Shown here: one piece after another, positions 47,549-55,534 of the stretch
Layout of the letters: each line of letters starts with the position of its first letter
Numbering within the stretch: the first letter of the stretch is position 1
Origin: JANQLU01 sp964434955
GTDB taxonomy: Bacteria > Planctomycetota > Planctomycetia > Pirellulales > Pirellulaceae
Length of the DNA: 64,000 nucleotides
NCBI GenBank assembly: GCA_964434955.1
Contig: CAYSXI010000008.1
Coordinates: 4,394-68,393, forward strand
Direction of reading: 5' to 3'
Notes under the pieces: model-generated
What the model saw: only the letters and a program-made list of their open reading frames with translations
Database searches by the model: none
Told to the model about the DNA's origin: nothing
Translations under genes and position numbers: made by a program

Positions 47549-47920
47549 CTTTTGTTGGTGATCCAAGGATGAAGTTCGCGGTCGATTCCCAATCGCGATT
47601 TACCCGTTCGCGATGGCGCCCCATCGTGGCGCCCCATCGTGATTACTCGCCGCGAGGGCCGATTTATTGGTGATTGTTTTGGCTCGGCGAAGGCGAAACC
47701 TGCCCGCGGCTCGGCAATGGCAGTTGATGCTTTGAATTCGCCCCCGTCCCAATTCGTTCAGAACCCGATCGATCTGACCCCTGACCAAAAATGGACAAAG
47801 CACTAGTATTGTACTAGTTTGACATCATATTTGTTTCGCGCAAAAGCTGCGAGCCGCGTTTTTTGGCCTGAACGACGCGCTGCGACCGACCGTTAGGCCA
47901 GTCTTTCGACGGACCGAATC
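47549..47920. other. Spacer with a 13-bp direct repeat and a palindrome
   Basis: This 372-bp divergent region holds no gene. It has two tandem copies of GCGCCCCATCGTG (47618-47643) and a 17-bp palindrome listed separately. It should include promoters for the ABC operon to the left and the SUFU-like gene to the right. Confidence 0.4.
47802..47818. promoter_or_regulatory. Operator-like palindrome ACTAGTA-TTG-TACTAGT
   Basis: Perfect 7-bp arms flank TTG. It looks like a site for a dimeric repressor; GntR/YtrA-type regulators of ABC operons use TAGTAC-like half-sites, which is only a resemblance. On the leftward strand its centre contains TACAAT, a possible -10 for the ABC operon. No regulator gene is nearby. 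Confidence 0.45.
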
Positions 47921-48955
47921 TTGGAACCCGACACGTTATTGTTTGAATCTTCGCCTTTTGGCTCTCTCGATGCCATGGTGGAGCAGGATTCCCGGGTGGC
48001 CTACCTCTATCTTCACGCACCCCAACATTCCAATTTCGGTACGCGTGCCGTCTGGATTCGGAACCTGATCAAAGGGCCCTTGGTCCTCTCGGATCAGGAA
48101 ATGCAGATGGGCATTCCCCCGGTTCTTCCAAGAACCTATTGCGCCACCCCCGACGGCTCACCTCCGCTGAAAACCGACAAGCTGAGATTCGTTTGGTTCG
48201 AAGAAGGCAACGGAGTTGCCCTGCTGGAAGACGAAGATATTATCGCGGTGATTCCGCCCTGGAGTGGCATGGAGAGCTTTCACGGTTATTCGCGTGAATG
48301 CCGAACCGAGAACCCGATCTGTTGGCCAATGCCACAACAGTCCCATCTCGAAGTACGAGTCCGCCGGGCTGCCCAGTATTGGAAAAACTGGGAGCAACTG
48401 AACCCCTTTAAGACCTACCAGGAAGATTTTCTTGGGGCGCTGGCTGAGCGTTGGCCGGAACTCGATCGCTATTTTTCAATCGATGGAAATAAATGGCCGC
48501 CGAAGGGCGTTCAGTGTTTCAAAGACGGAGCGGACCTGGTCGCTGTGACCATCGGACTAGGGCTGTGTTCCATGCCCAATGTCGAACTGGCCACCGAAAA
48601 CCCCTCTGCCATTCGCCGGATCGAGCTCGCAATGCGCATTCCGTCAGAAGCCGATCTCGAATCTTTGTTGGGTTGGATCAGCGGATTGGCAAACTTTCCC
48701 TGGCATCAATTCACCTGGCTCGGACACGGGCATACGAGTTCGTTGCCACCCGGGCTGTTAGATGGTTTTGAGGCGGTCTTTTTCTGCCACGACCAGTTTT
48801 CGACGCAGCCAATTAAAGCCAAACCGATTCAAGATGACCCCGTCAACTTGCTTTGGCTGGTCCCTGTATCCGCGTCCGAAGCCGACGCGTCGCAAGCGGA
48901 TGAAAGGGGTTCGGAGGCCCTGGTTGGGCAATTGGTGAAGCAGTCTCGAGTCTGA
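47921..48955 (+). CDS. SUFU (suppressor of fused)-like domain protein
   Basis: The product is 344 aa, soluble, without a signal peptide. The C-terminal half (RIELAMRIP, LLGWISGLANFPWHQFTWLG, HGHTSSLPP) matches the bacterial SUFU-domain pattern of ELxMxLP, a helical pair and a GHT segment. The N-terminal half (about 20-180) is mixed alpha/beta with several Trp. Such proteins occur in bacteria next to toxin or immunity genes, but there is no such neighbour here. The TTG at 47921 is a weak start; ATG 47975 would shorten it by 18 residues. Confidence 0.6.
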   Translation: MEPDTLLFESSPFGSLDAMVEQDSRVAYLYLHAPQHSNFGTRAVWIRNLIKGPLVLSDQEMQMGIPPVLPRTYCATPDGSPPLKTDKLRFVWFEEGNGVALLEDEDIIAVIPPWSGMESFHGYSRECRTENPICWPMPQQSHLEVRVRRAAQYWKNWEQLNPFKTYQEDFLGALAERWPELDRYFSIDGNKWPPKGVQCFKDGADLVAVTIGLGLCSMPNVELATENPSAIRRIELAMRIPSEADLESLLGWISGLANFPWHQFTWLGHGHTSSLPPGLLDGFEAVFFCHDQFSTQPIKAKPIQDDPVNLLWLVPVSASEADASQADERGSEALVGQLVKQSRV

Positions 48956-49048
48956 ACCGCAACGAACGTTGCGACGCAAGCCGAACAGGCGGCCGAGGCG
49001 CAGAGAATTGCCGAGAAAGAAGAAGGGTCGGGAAATGTTCGCGCAAAA

Positions 49049-49081
49049 AAGAACGCCGAGCTATCAAGGCCCGGCGTTCTT
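49049..49081 (-). terminator. Rho-independent terminator
   Basis: AAGAACGCCG and CGGCGTTCTT form a perfect 10-bp stem. Read leftward it ends in CTTTTTT, the U-tract, so it terminates the gene 49102-49827. The spacer to the SUFU gene stop is about 90 bp. Confidence 0.75.
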
Positions 49082-49101
49082 GGATTCGATTGAAGGCTCA
49101 A

Positions 49102-49827
49102 TTAGCCACCGCGTCGACCCCGTCGTCGCTCTGGAAACTTGAATTCTTTGCCTTTCATTTTGCCAAAAGCCGTTTTTTGCTTTTCGGACAAAACTTCCAT
49201 CAAACCGTCATTGGTTTTGGATTGCATTTCTTCCATCAGCTCGCGGATCGCTTCGCGATCGAACGAACCACCGTTTTGCATTTCTTCACGCATTTCCTGG
49301 AAGGATTCCTGCTGTTCTTTGCGAACGTCCGCGACAACCTTTTCCATTTTTTCAACTTGCTCTTCGCTGATCTCGAGCTTCTTTTGGATGTCTTTATTCA
49401 TCAGCGCCCGGGCGCCCATTTGTTGGACAACCAATTCCTGGAGTCGTGTTTTTTGTTTTTCGCTGAGCAGCTTGTTCATTTCTTTCTGGGCGTCAGCGTT
49501 CACCTTGGCGAGTGTTTCGCGAATCTCGGCCATTGCTTCCTGGCGTTCTTCGCGGTCCATATCGCGCAGCCCTTCCATTTCGGCTCGCATTTCTTCCTGG
49601 ACGTCTTCCATGATGTCACTGATCTTTTGCATGGCATCTTCTGATAGTCCGATTTCTTTTTGGACTTCTTCCATACGAAGGAGAGCCATCGACGAATTAT
49701 TGCCGCCGCCCATACCTCGCATACCAAAGCCGCCGCCGCCACGTCGTTGGGCTTCGAGGCTGTTTGTGAGCAAAACGGTCAACATCAAAAGTGCGGCGAC
49801 GCTCGCCAGGATTTTTGCAATTCGCAT
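49102..49827 (-). CDS. Secreted coiled-coil protein, Spy/CpxP-like in composition
   Basis: The product is about 241 aa. A signal peptide (ILASVAALLMLTVLLTNSLEA) leads to a Gly/Met-rich segment (RRGGGGFGMRGMGGG) and then a long helical part rich in Met, Glu, Gln and Lys. LLSEKQKTRLQELVVQQMG and VLSEKQKTAFGKMKGK are two similar LSEKQKT units, and such T-x-x-Q-x-x-K helices occur in Spy-like periplasmic proteins. The C-terminus is basic (RRRGRRGG). ATG 49827 is used rather than GTG 49839. Its role may be a stress or chaperone function, by analogy only. Confidence 0.65.
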   Translation of the reverse strand: MRIAKILASVAALLMLTVLLTNSLEAQRRGGGGFGMRGMGGGNNSSMALLRMEEVQKEIGLSEDAMQKISDIMEDVQEEMRAEMEGLRDMDREERQEAMAEIRETLAKVNADAQKEMNKLLSEKQKTRLQELVVQQMGARALMNKDIQKKLEISEEQVEKMEKVVADVRKEQQESFQEMREEMQNGGSFDREAIRELMEEMQSKTNDGLMEVLSEKQKTAFGKMKGKEFKFPERRRGRRGG

Positions 49828-50132
49828 CAGAGCTCTCACTGATTAATTGAGATGGTGTGGATAGAGCGGAATAGTATTTGATTTCAAACCAAAACCAGTG
49901 TCAAAGTGCCCCGCTCCCAAAATCGTTCAAAAACACCTTTTTTTGGGCAGAACCAACCTCTTTCCCGTGTTTTGGACCCAGCCTCCTGGAATTCTGCCGA
50001 GTGGATGCTGTCAAAACATTGTTTCGAGCCGCGACGTCGAGGCTGTTTTTGTTTCGCTTTTCATCAAAGTTTCATGCTTCCCGATCAGACTTTCGGAGGT
50101 GTTTCTCGAGTTTACACGACAACAGGTGAGTC

Positions 50133-51401
50133 ATGATTCGCATTTTCGCTGTATTGATCTTTGTCCTGACTTTTGGGGCAACGAATGCTCCTTCTCAAAC
50201 CGCGAAACAGGGAAAGGACGGAACCGACCGCGATCCAAAGCAGGAGACGCTGGATCCGGATGAACAAGCAAAGAAAGCCGCCGAAGCGCGCGATCAAGCG
50301 GCAAAGAAAATCCTTGATGATGCGCTTCGCACGTCCCATTTGACCGGTCGACCGATCTGTCTGTTCGCGGGCGACCCGGAAGATCGTTTGGTTCAGGAGA
50401 TCATCGCGATCTGTCGAAACTCAAAACCGATTCGAAATCAACTCGATCAGCTTATCACGATTACGATTCATTCCGATTCGAAAGCGTTTGCTGACCTTCG
50501 TCCCAAATTTGGCACTCCAGGAAAAGTCAAACCGCCTGCGTTTTTCATTTTTGATGCAGACGTAAAACTGCTCGGGTTTTTCACGGGCAAGCCCGATGAG
50601 AATTACAATTTTTTCCTCAATCGAATCAAGGAGGCTCGAGCCGAAGTCGGCGCGACCCTGGATCCTGCAACCGCGCGAAAGCTTGAAGCCGCTTTAAGAG
50701 AATCGAAATCCTTTCGAGAAAAGTCGGAATTCTATTCGGCGGCGAAGATCATCGCTCCTTTTTACAAGCTGCTTCCCGAAGATGGAAAAATTTCCAAAAG
50801 CGATCCGCTCCGTCAACTCAAAAAATACCGCGGCACGATCAAGTCCGACATTGCCTCAATCTTCGCGAAGCTCGCCGAGGACATTCGCACCGACCCAGGT
50901 GCCGATGCCCAAAAACTGGTCGACATTGGTTTTCGGATTACCGACGCGGAATCGGTCGGCAAGCTGGATTCCGAATTTGCCGAGAGTGCCATGGTTTTTC
51001 AGGAAGCGTTGAAAACAAAACTTCATTTTAAAAACGCGCTCGAAGATTTTCGGACCGTCAAAAAAATCTATGCATTGAAGGGAAAGGCGTCGCCAGAGAG
51101 CATTCAAAGCATTCTCAAAATCGCCAGAAAACACCCGAAAACAAGCCTTCAAAAAGATATTCGAACGTTCGCCGAACGCCGCTTCGGAATCGATGAAAAA
51201 TGGAATTTCTGCATCGGCGAGTCGCGCAACTGGCAAAGTAAAAAAGGAGAACATTCCATCTATGCCCGGCCGATTGCTTGTACCGAATCTGAAATCGTCA
51301 TCGAAGATGTCAGCGGTCGCCTGATTCGTGTGGATGCGTCAAAGCTGAGTCAATCTGATATCGATTGGATTCGGGCGGCTTTTCGAACGGGGCAAAAATA
51401 A
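50133..51401 (+). CDS. Secreted protein with thioredoxin-like N-terminus and C-terminal SHD1 domain
   Basis: The product is 422 aa. A signal peptide (IFAVLIFVLTFGATNAPSQT) precedes an acidic/basic linker and a thioredoxin-like segment (RPICLFAGDP, PPAFFIFDADVKLLGFF) that lacks CXXC. The middle is helical. The last 60 residues (RNWQSKKGEHSIYARPIACT, then VIEDVSGRLIRVDASKLSQS) match the SHD1 (SLA1 homology domain 1) domain found in planctomycetes. AGGTGAG precedes the ATG. A hairpin terminator follows the stop by 2 bp. Confidence 0.75.
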   Translation: MIRIFAVLIFVLTFGATNAPSQTAKQGKDGTDRDPKQETLDPDEQAKKAAEARDQAAKKILDDALRTSHLTGRPICLFAGDPEDRLVQEIIAICRNSKPIRNQLDQLITITIHSDSKAFADLRPKFGTPGKVKPPAFFIFDADVKLLGFFTGKPDENYNFFLNRIKEARAEVGATLDPATARKLEAALRESKSFREKSEFYSAAKIIAPFYKLLPEDGKISKSDPLRQLKKYRGTIKSDIASIFAKLAEDIRTDPGADAQKLVDIGFRITDAESVGKLDSEFAESAMVFQEALKTKLHFKNALEDFRTVKKIYALKGKASPESIQSILKIARKHPKTSLQKDIRTFAERRFGIDEKWNFCIGESRNWQSKKGEHSIYARPIACTESEIVIEDVSGRLIRVDASKLSQSDIDWIRAAFRTGQK

Positions 51402-51402
51402 A

Positions 51403-51426
51403 GCCGAGACCTTTTTTGATCTCGGC
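51403..51426 (+). terminator. Rho-independent terminator
   Basis: GCCGAGA and TCTCGGC form a 7-bp stem with a T-rich 10-base loop, followed by ATTCTGTTTTGATTTT. It begins directly after the stop of the SHD1 gene and lies between convergent genes. Confidence 0.6.
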
Positions 51427-51507
51427 ATTCTGTTTTGATTTTGGCGACTTGACTTGAACGGCTTTGATTGAGGCTTTGATCAATCAAGTCGATCGGACTG
51501 CGCGGCG

Positions 51508-52701
51508 TTAGTCCCAGTCTTCTTCGTCGTCCTCTTCTTCATCGTCGCCATCGTCACCTTCCTCGAGGTCTTCGTCCTCTTCTTCCTCCTCAGCTTCGTC
51601 GTCGTCTTCTTCCCAATCGCCATCGTCGTCGTCGTCTTCCTCGTCCCACTCTTCTTCCTCGTCGTCGTCTTCGACTTCTTCCCAGTGGTCCTCTAGTTCC
51701 TCGTCGTCTTCTTCTTCATCTCCTTCTTCGTCGTCCTCATCCCAGTCGCCGTCATCGTAATCATCGTCGTCTTCGTCGTCGAGGTCGTCGCCCTCTTCAC
51801 CTTCCTCGAGCTCATCGTCCTCTTCTTCATCGACGTATTCATATTCTTCGTCGTCGTCTTCTTCGTCGTCGTCATACATTTCTTCTTCGACCCAGTTTTC
51901 TTCGTCTTCGACTTCGTTGACGACCGGAGTTTCCGAAGGGTTGGCCAGATTCTCATCGCCCGCAATCGTGACGGCAGGGTCTTGAGATTCGACGTTCAAA
52001 GAATCAGTGTTATCTTGTGAGATAGCGACGCTCACGTTTGACTCCTCAAGTTCACTTTCAATCATGTTGGATGACGTTGAAGACGTGGTTCCATTTTGTG
52101 GTGTTAGTACGGTTTTCGGCAACCCGCGTCCCTTTAATTCATTGGCTCTCGGCAAGGCTTCCAAATTAGCCAAACCAAATGCCTCCAAAAACTTGGGGGT
52201 CGTTCCGTAAAAATAGGGTCGGCCCAGTTCTTCACTTCGGCCAGCGATTTTGACGAGTCCACGATCGAGCAATTGCCGCAGCATTTCACCACAACTAACA
52301 CCGCGGACCGCTTCAATCTCGGATTTCAGTATCGGCTGTCGGTAGGCGACGACTGAAAGAGTTTCCATTGCTGGCACCGATAATCGAACGGTTGCAGGGA
52401 CGTGATCCAGTCGACGAAGCCAGCTCGCGAACTGTGGGCGTGTCATCAACTGATAACCGCCGGCAATTTGCTTAATGTGAAAAGACCGGCCAACTTCATC
52501 GTATTTTTGGTTAAGTTGTTTGACTAACGTCCGCGCTTTCGTTCCATCCTCCAGGCCGGCCAAATGCGCGATTTTACGGCTGTTCATCGGGCTTGAGGCC
52601 AGAAAAAGAACGGCTTCAACTCGGCCCGACTCGGAAAGTTCGGTAAGCTCGCTTGGCGCGGACACGTTTGCCGGTTCGGTAGTATCGTGCGAAGATGTCA
52701 T
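51508..52701 (-). CDS. scpB: Segregation and condensation protein B with a long acidic tail
   Basis: The product is 397 aa. Residues 26-195 form ScpB: VEAVLFLASSPMNSRKIAHL, LVKQLNQKYDEVGRSF, TLSVVAYRQPILKSEIEAVR, LLDRGLVKIAGRSEELGRPY and FYGTTPKFLEAFGL. These are the two winged-helix domains that bind the kleisin ScpA in the SMC complex. From about 262 to the end (roughly 135 residues) almost every residue is Asp or Glu, with Gly, Trp and Tyr interspersed. Typical ScpB has about 190-200 residues, so the tail nearly doubles it. AAGGAG lies before the ATG. ScpA is not in the window. Confidence 0.92.
   Translation of the reverse strand: MTSSHDTTEPANVSAPSELTELSESGRVEAVLFLASSPMNSRKIAHLAGLEDGTKARTLVKQLNQKYDEVGRSFHIKQIAGGYQLMTRPQFASWLRRLDHVPATVRLSVPAMETLSVVAYRQPILKSEIEAVRGVSCGEMLRQLLDRGLVKIAGRSEELGRPYFYGTTPKFLEAFGLANLEALPRANELKGRGLPKTVLTPQNGTTSSTSSNMIESELEESNVSVAISQDNTDSLNVESQDPAVTIAGDENLANPSETPVVNEVEDEENWVEEEMYDDDEEDDDEEYEYVDEEEDDELEEGEEGDDLDDEDDDDYDDGDWDEDDEEGDEEEDDEELEDHWEEVEDDDEEEEWDEEDDDDDGDWEEDDDEAEEEEEDEDLEEGDDGDDEEEDDEEDWD
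51511..51916 (-). repeat. Low-complexity acidic coding tract of scpB
   Basis: This stretch is made of GAT/GAC/GAA/GAG codons with occasional Gly, Trp and Tyr codons. It reads as strings of cgtcgtcttcttcc on the plus strand and is prone to expansion and contraction. Confidence 0.85.
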
Positions 52702-52794
52702 GAAACTCCTTGATTTCGCTGAATCATAGCCGCGTCGATTGGTTCAGCAATAGCATTTTCGCCTCCCTAGGCTGCAAGTCATTTTACTGAATTT

Positions 52795-53970
52795 ATGCCT
52801 GCTTCGGTTTATCTAGATTACAACTCGACCACTCCGCTGGATCCTCGCGTTGCGGATGAAATTCATCAGGCGAACTTGCGCCCTTTCTTGAATCCGGGAA
52901 GCCAGCATCAACTTGGGCAAAGGGCTCGCAAATACCTGGAGCAGTGCAAGACGGAAATTGTTCGGATTCTCGGTGGACATTGTGATCGCGTCGACGCGGA
53001 CCGGATCGTCATCACGAGTGGAGGAACGGAATCAAACAACCTGGCATTGATTGGGGGTGGCCAATTTCAAAAGCGAACCTTGAACCGAACAGGAATCGTT
53101 GTTTCTTCCATTGAACATCCAAGTATCCTTAATGCGACCGAGTATTTAAAATCGCAGGGATTCGACGTCCAAACTTGGGCAAGTGATGCCGATGGTGTTT
53201 GCTCGATCGATCGGCTTGACGACTTGGTCGACGAAAACACGGCCCTCGTGAGCTGTATGGTCGCGAACCATGAAACGGGCGTGATTCAACCGGTTCAACA
53301 GGCGGCGGCTTTTTGCCAATCAAAAGGAGTTTTATTTCATAGCGATGCATCCCAGGGAATCGGAAAAATCCCGCTTTCTTTTGCGGACCTGGGCGTGGAC
53401 TTAATGACAATTTCTCCACATAAGTTTTACGGGCCACGGGGAGTTGGAGGATTATTGGTCCGCTCAAAGGTTGAAATTGACCCACTGCTTTACGGGGGCA
53501 GTCAACAATTGGCGTTGCGGCCGGGAACGGAAGATATTGCTTTGGTTGCCGGTTTCCTCCGTGCGACCCAGCTTGTTTCTGAGCGACTCGAGGCTTCGGC
53601 CAGCATCGAGAAGTTACGTGATCTCTTGGAAAGGCGAATCGAGGAATCGGTCGGTGAGATCGTCATCAACGGTCGTAACGCGGAAAGATTGCCCAATACG
53701 TCCAACATTGGATTCGCGAACTTGAATCGCCAGGCGATCTTGATGGCTGCGGATCTGGAAGGGCTTTGTTTCTCGACGGGATCGGCTTGTGCCAGCGGTT
53801 CAAGTGAGCCATCGCCGGTCCTTCAGGCCATGGGGCTTGATTCCAAATTCATCGAGGGCTCAATTCGCCTGAGTTTGGGCGTGGATACTACCCGCGAAGA
53901 GGTCGATCATACGGTGGATCGATTTGTCGAAATTGCCACCCGTCTTCGTCGATCTCTTTCGGCTAGCTAA
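52795..53970 (+). CDS. Cysteine desulfurase (NifS/IscS family)
   Basis: The product is 391 aa. The PLP lysine is K210 in SPHKFYGPRG, the cofactor-binding TSGGTESNN segment lies at about 82-90, and the catalytic Cys is C332 in STGSACASGS. It takes sulfur from cysteine for iron-sulfur or tRNA thiolation. The active-site loop has the spacing of the NifS/IscS class rather than SufS. No iscU or thiI is adjacent, so the target is open. No clear ribosome site precedes the ATG. Confidence 0.92.
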   Translation: MPASVYLDYNSTTPLDPRVADEIHQANLRPFLNPGSQHQLGQRARKYLEQCKTEIVRILGGHCDRVDADRIVITSGGTESNNLALIGGGQFQKRTLNRTGIVVSSIEHPSILNATEYLKSQGFDVQTWASDADGVCSIDRLDDLVDENTALVSCMVANHETGVIQPVQQAAAFCQSKGVLFHSDASQGIGKIPLSFADLGVDLMTISPHKFYGPRGVGGLLVRSKVEIDPLLYGGSQQLALRPGTEDIALVAGFLRATQLVSERLEASASIEKLRDLLERRIEESVGEIVINGRNAERLPNTSNIGFANLNRQAILMAADLEGLCFSTGSACASGSSEPSPVLQAMGLDSKFIEGSIRLSLGVDTTREEVDHTVDRFVEIATRLRRSLSAS

Positions 53971-54061
53971 ACTGCCGCATTTGGCCCCGGGAACAGGTAA
54001 AAATATCCGCTTTTTCCGGGGAAAATAAGTGAATGGATGGCTCGTGGAAAAGGGCAAAAAA

Positions 54062-54070
54062 TGGTAAAAT
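54062..54070 (+). promoter_or_regulatory. Candidate extended -10 of dnaA
   Basis: TG-G-TAAAAT fits an extended -10 box. It would start transcripts near 54077, just before the TTG proposed for dnaA at 54095. No strong -35 was seen. Confidence 0.35.
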
Positions 54071-54094
54071 TCGGGGTCCTGAGACTACCGATTT

Positions 54095-55267
54095 TTGCTT
54101 GATTTTCCGGCGGAAATTTTGGCCGATTCCTTCACCATTCAATTCGACTTTTCCGACCTGGATGATTCCTTTGCGCCGGTGGCTGCGCGGCTTCCTTCCT
54201 TCGTTGGCGATATTCAGAACAAGTTGGTTTTCCAGCTTTATAACCGCTTGGGAGAATACCTGAATGAAGAAGACCGGATCGAACAAAACTTAGGTCAATT
54301 CTCGCCGATCATTTTTTATGGGCCTGGGTACAGTGGCAAGAGTTGCCTCGCGATTGCTTTTGCCAAGCGAATTGTCGAACAATTCGGTCATCGATTGGCC
54401 TCACCGAAGATCATCCGCGTTTGTGTGGCCGAGTTTTGTCGCGACTTTGGCAAGTCAATTTACACGCAGACTTCCGATGACTATCTGCGACGTTTTGAAA
54501 CGCCGGGCGTCATCTTGTTTGAGGACTTGCAGAAGATATCGGGCCAGCCTCGAGCAGCATTGCAACTTGAAAAGTTGATCGATCAGTTCATTGATAACGG
54601 CCAAATCGCCCTGTTTACGTCGCGTTCAGCACCCCATTCGCTTTCGATGATCACAGATCGGCTGGCTTCCCGAATTTCTGCGGGCACGCTTTTACCAGTC
54701 AATTTTCCGGGGCCGGTGGGCAAACAACAGATCATCGAGCAGCTGCAGGCCCAATTTGATCAAGAGCTGTCGACCGATACGATCCATTCTCTTTCGCTTC
54801 GGAAGAATGTTTCGTTTGCCGACATCTCTCAGCATTTCTGCCACGCCAAAGTCAATCAAATCGAGGCGAAGTCGCAGGAGGATCCGCCCCGTCCAGGTTC
54901 ATTTGATTCTCAGCAAGAATCCGGGGAACTTGTTGCGAGAATTTTGGATATCGTTTGCCGGCGAATCGATATCGACCTCGAGACCATTCAGGGAAGTTCA
55001 CGTCAGAAAAGAATTGCCTTCGCGCGAAACATTTCGATTTTCATGATTCGAAACAAGACCCAATTGAGTTACCAGAAAATCGGTAATTACTTTTCAGGCC
55101 GCGATCACTCGACCGTCATGCACGCTTACAACAAGATTGCCTCAACCCAGGATCTACCGGAAGTGGTCGATCTGATTGAACACGTCAACGATCAGCTTCA
55201 TGACCATGCCGTTTCGGTACAGGCGGTTTCAGTATCGGCCGATTCAAAGGAGTACAGGTCCCGATAA
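54095..55267 (+). CDS. dnaA: Chromosomal replication initiator DnaA, divergent and lacking domain I
   Basis: The product is at most 390 aa, shorter than the usual 440-470. The AAA domain has Walker A GPGYSGKS (76-83) and a Walker B variant LFEDLQ (E143-D144 where most DnaA have DD). DNA-binding domain IV ends with GRDHSTVMHAYNKI (335-348), the DnaA signature. The N-terminal domain I and linker are missing. No ATG exists near the start; an in-frame stop at 54080 limits the start to TTG 54095 or TTG 54119. The latter follows GGCGGAA. The gene order dnaA-dnaN-gyrB supports the call. Confidence 0.85.
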   Translation: MLDFPAEILADSFTIQFDFSDLDDSFAPVAARLPSFVGDIQNKLVFQLYNRLGEYLNEEDRIEQNLGQFSPIIFYGPGYSGKSCLAIAFAKRIVEQFGHRLASPKIIRVCVAEFCRDFGKSIYTQTSDDYLRRFETPGVILFEDLQKISGQPRAALQLEKLIDQFIDNGQIALFTSRSAPHSLSMITDRLASRISAGTLLPVNFPGPVGKQQIIEQLQAQFDQELSTDTIHSLSLRKNVSFADISQHFCHAKVNQIEAKSQEDPPRPGSFDSQQESGELVARILDIVCRRIDIDLETIQGSSRQKRIAFARNISIFMIRNKTQLSYQKIGNYFSGRDHSTVMHAYNKIASTQDLPEVVDLIEHVNDQLHDHAVSVQAVSVSADSKEYRSR

Positions 55268-55534
55268 CCTATGGAAAAACTGTTGATCATTTGTTGAATT
55301 CTGTTGATATCTGGCAGGTGTATGTTTTCTGCCTTGATGTTTCCAGTTTTCGACAAACTTATCGATTGGTTTTCGACGAGTTAGTGACGATTCGATAACA
55401 GCTTTTCAACAGTCAAAAATCAAAGAATTGCCGAACCATTGGATTGCGAACCGCGTTTTTCAACAGATTTTGGTTCGCATTAATAAAAACAATAAAAAAC
55501 AGATAAGTAAAAGATAGTTCTGGAAGGATCTTTT
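55268..55534. other. Probable replication origin (oriC) between dnaA and dnaN
   Basis: This 267-bp spacer has three TGTTGA elements at 55281, 55292 and 55302 (steps of 11 and 10 bp). Facing them are TTTTCAACA at 55403-55411 and 55457-55465, and TTTTCGAC(A/G) at 55347-55355 and 55370-55378. Each is close to the DnaA box TT(A/T)TNCACA but with one change. An AT-rich tract (about 55479-55517) could be the unwinding element. No exact TTATCCACA was seen. Confidence 0.65.
55522..55528 (+). promoter_or_regulatory. Ribosome binding site of dnaN that supports a GTG start
   Basis: GGAAGGA lies 6 nt before GTG 55535. It selects the GTG as dnaN start. Confidence 0.75.

Noticed and set aside
49139..49846. 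235-aa Ser-rich frame opposite the coiled-coil secreted protein
   Set aside because: It is the complement of Glu/Lys/Met-rich codons and shows no signal or domain, while the minus-strand gene has a signal peptide and a terminator.
51693..51965. 90-aa Lys/Thr/Met-rich frame in the scpB tail
   Set aside because: It is a shifted reading of the GAN-codon tract and not a gene.
53974..54030. Hairpin CCCCGG...CCGGGG after the cysteine desulfurase gene
   Set aside because: The loop is about 25 bases and there is no T-tract, so a terminator call is not justified.
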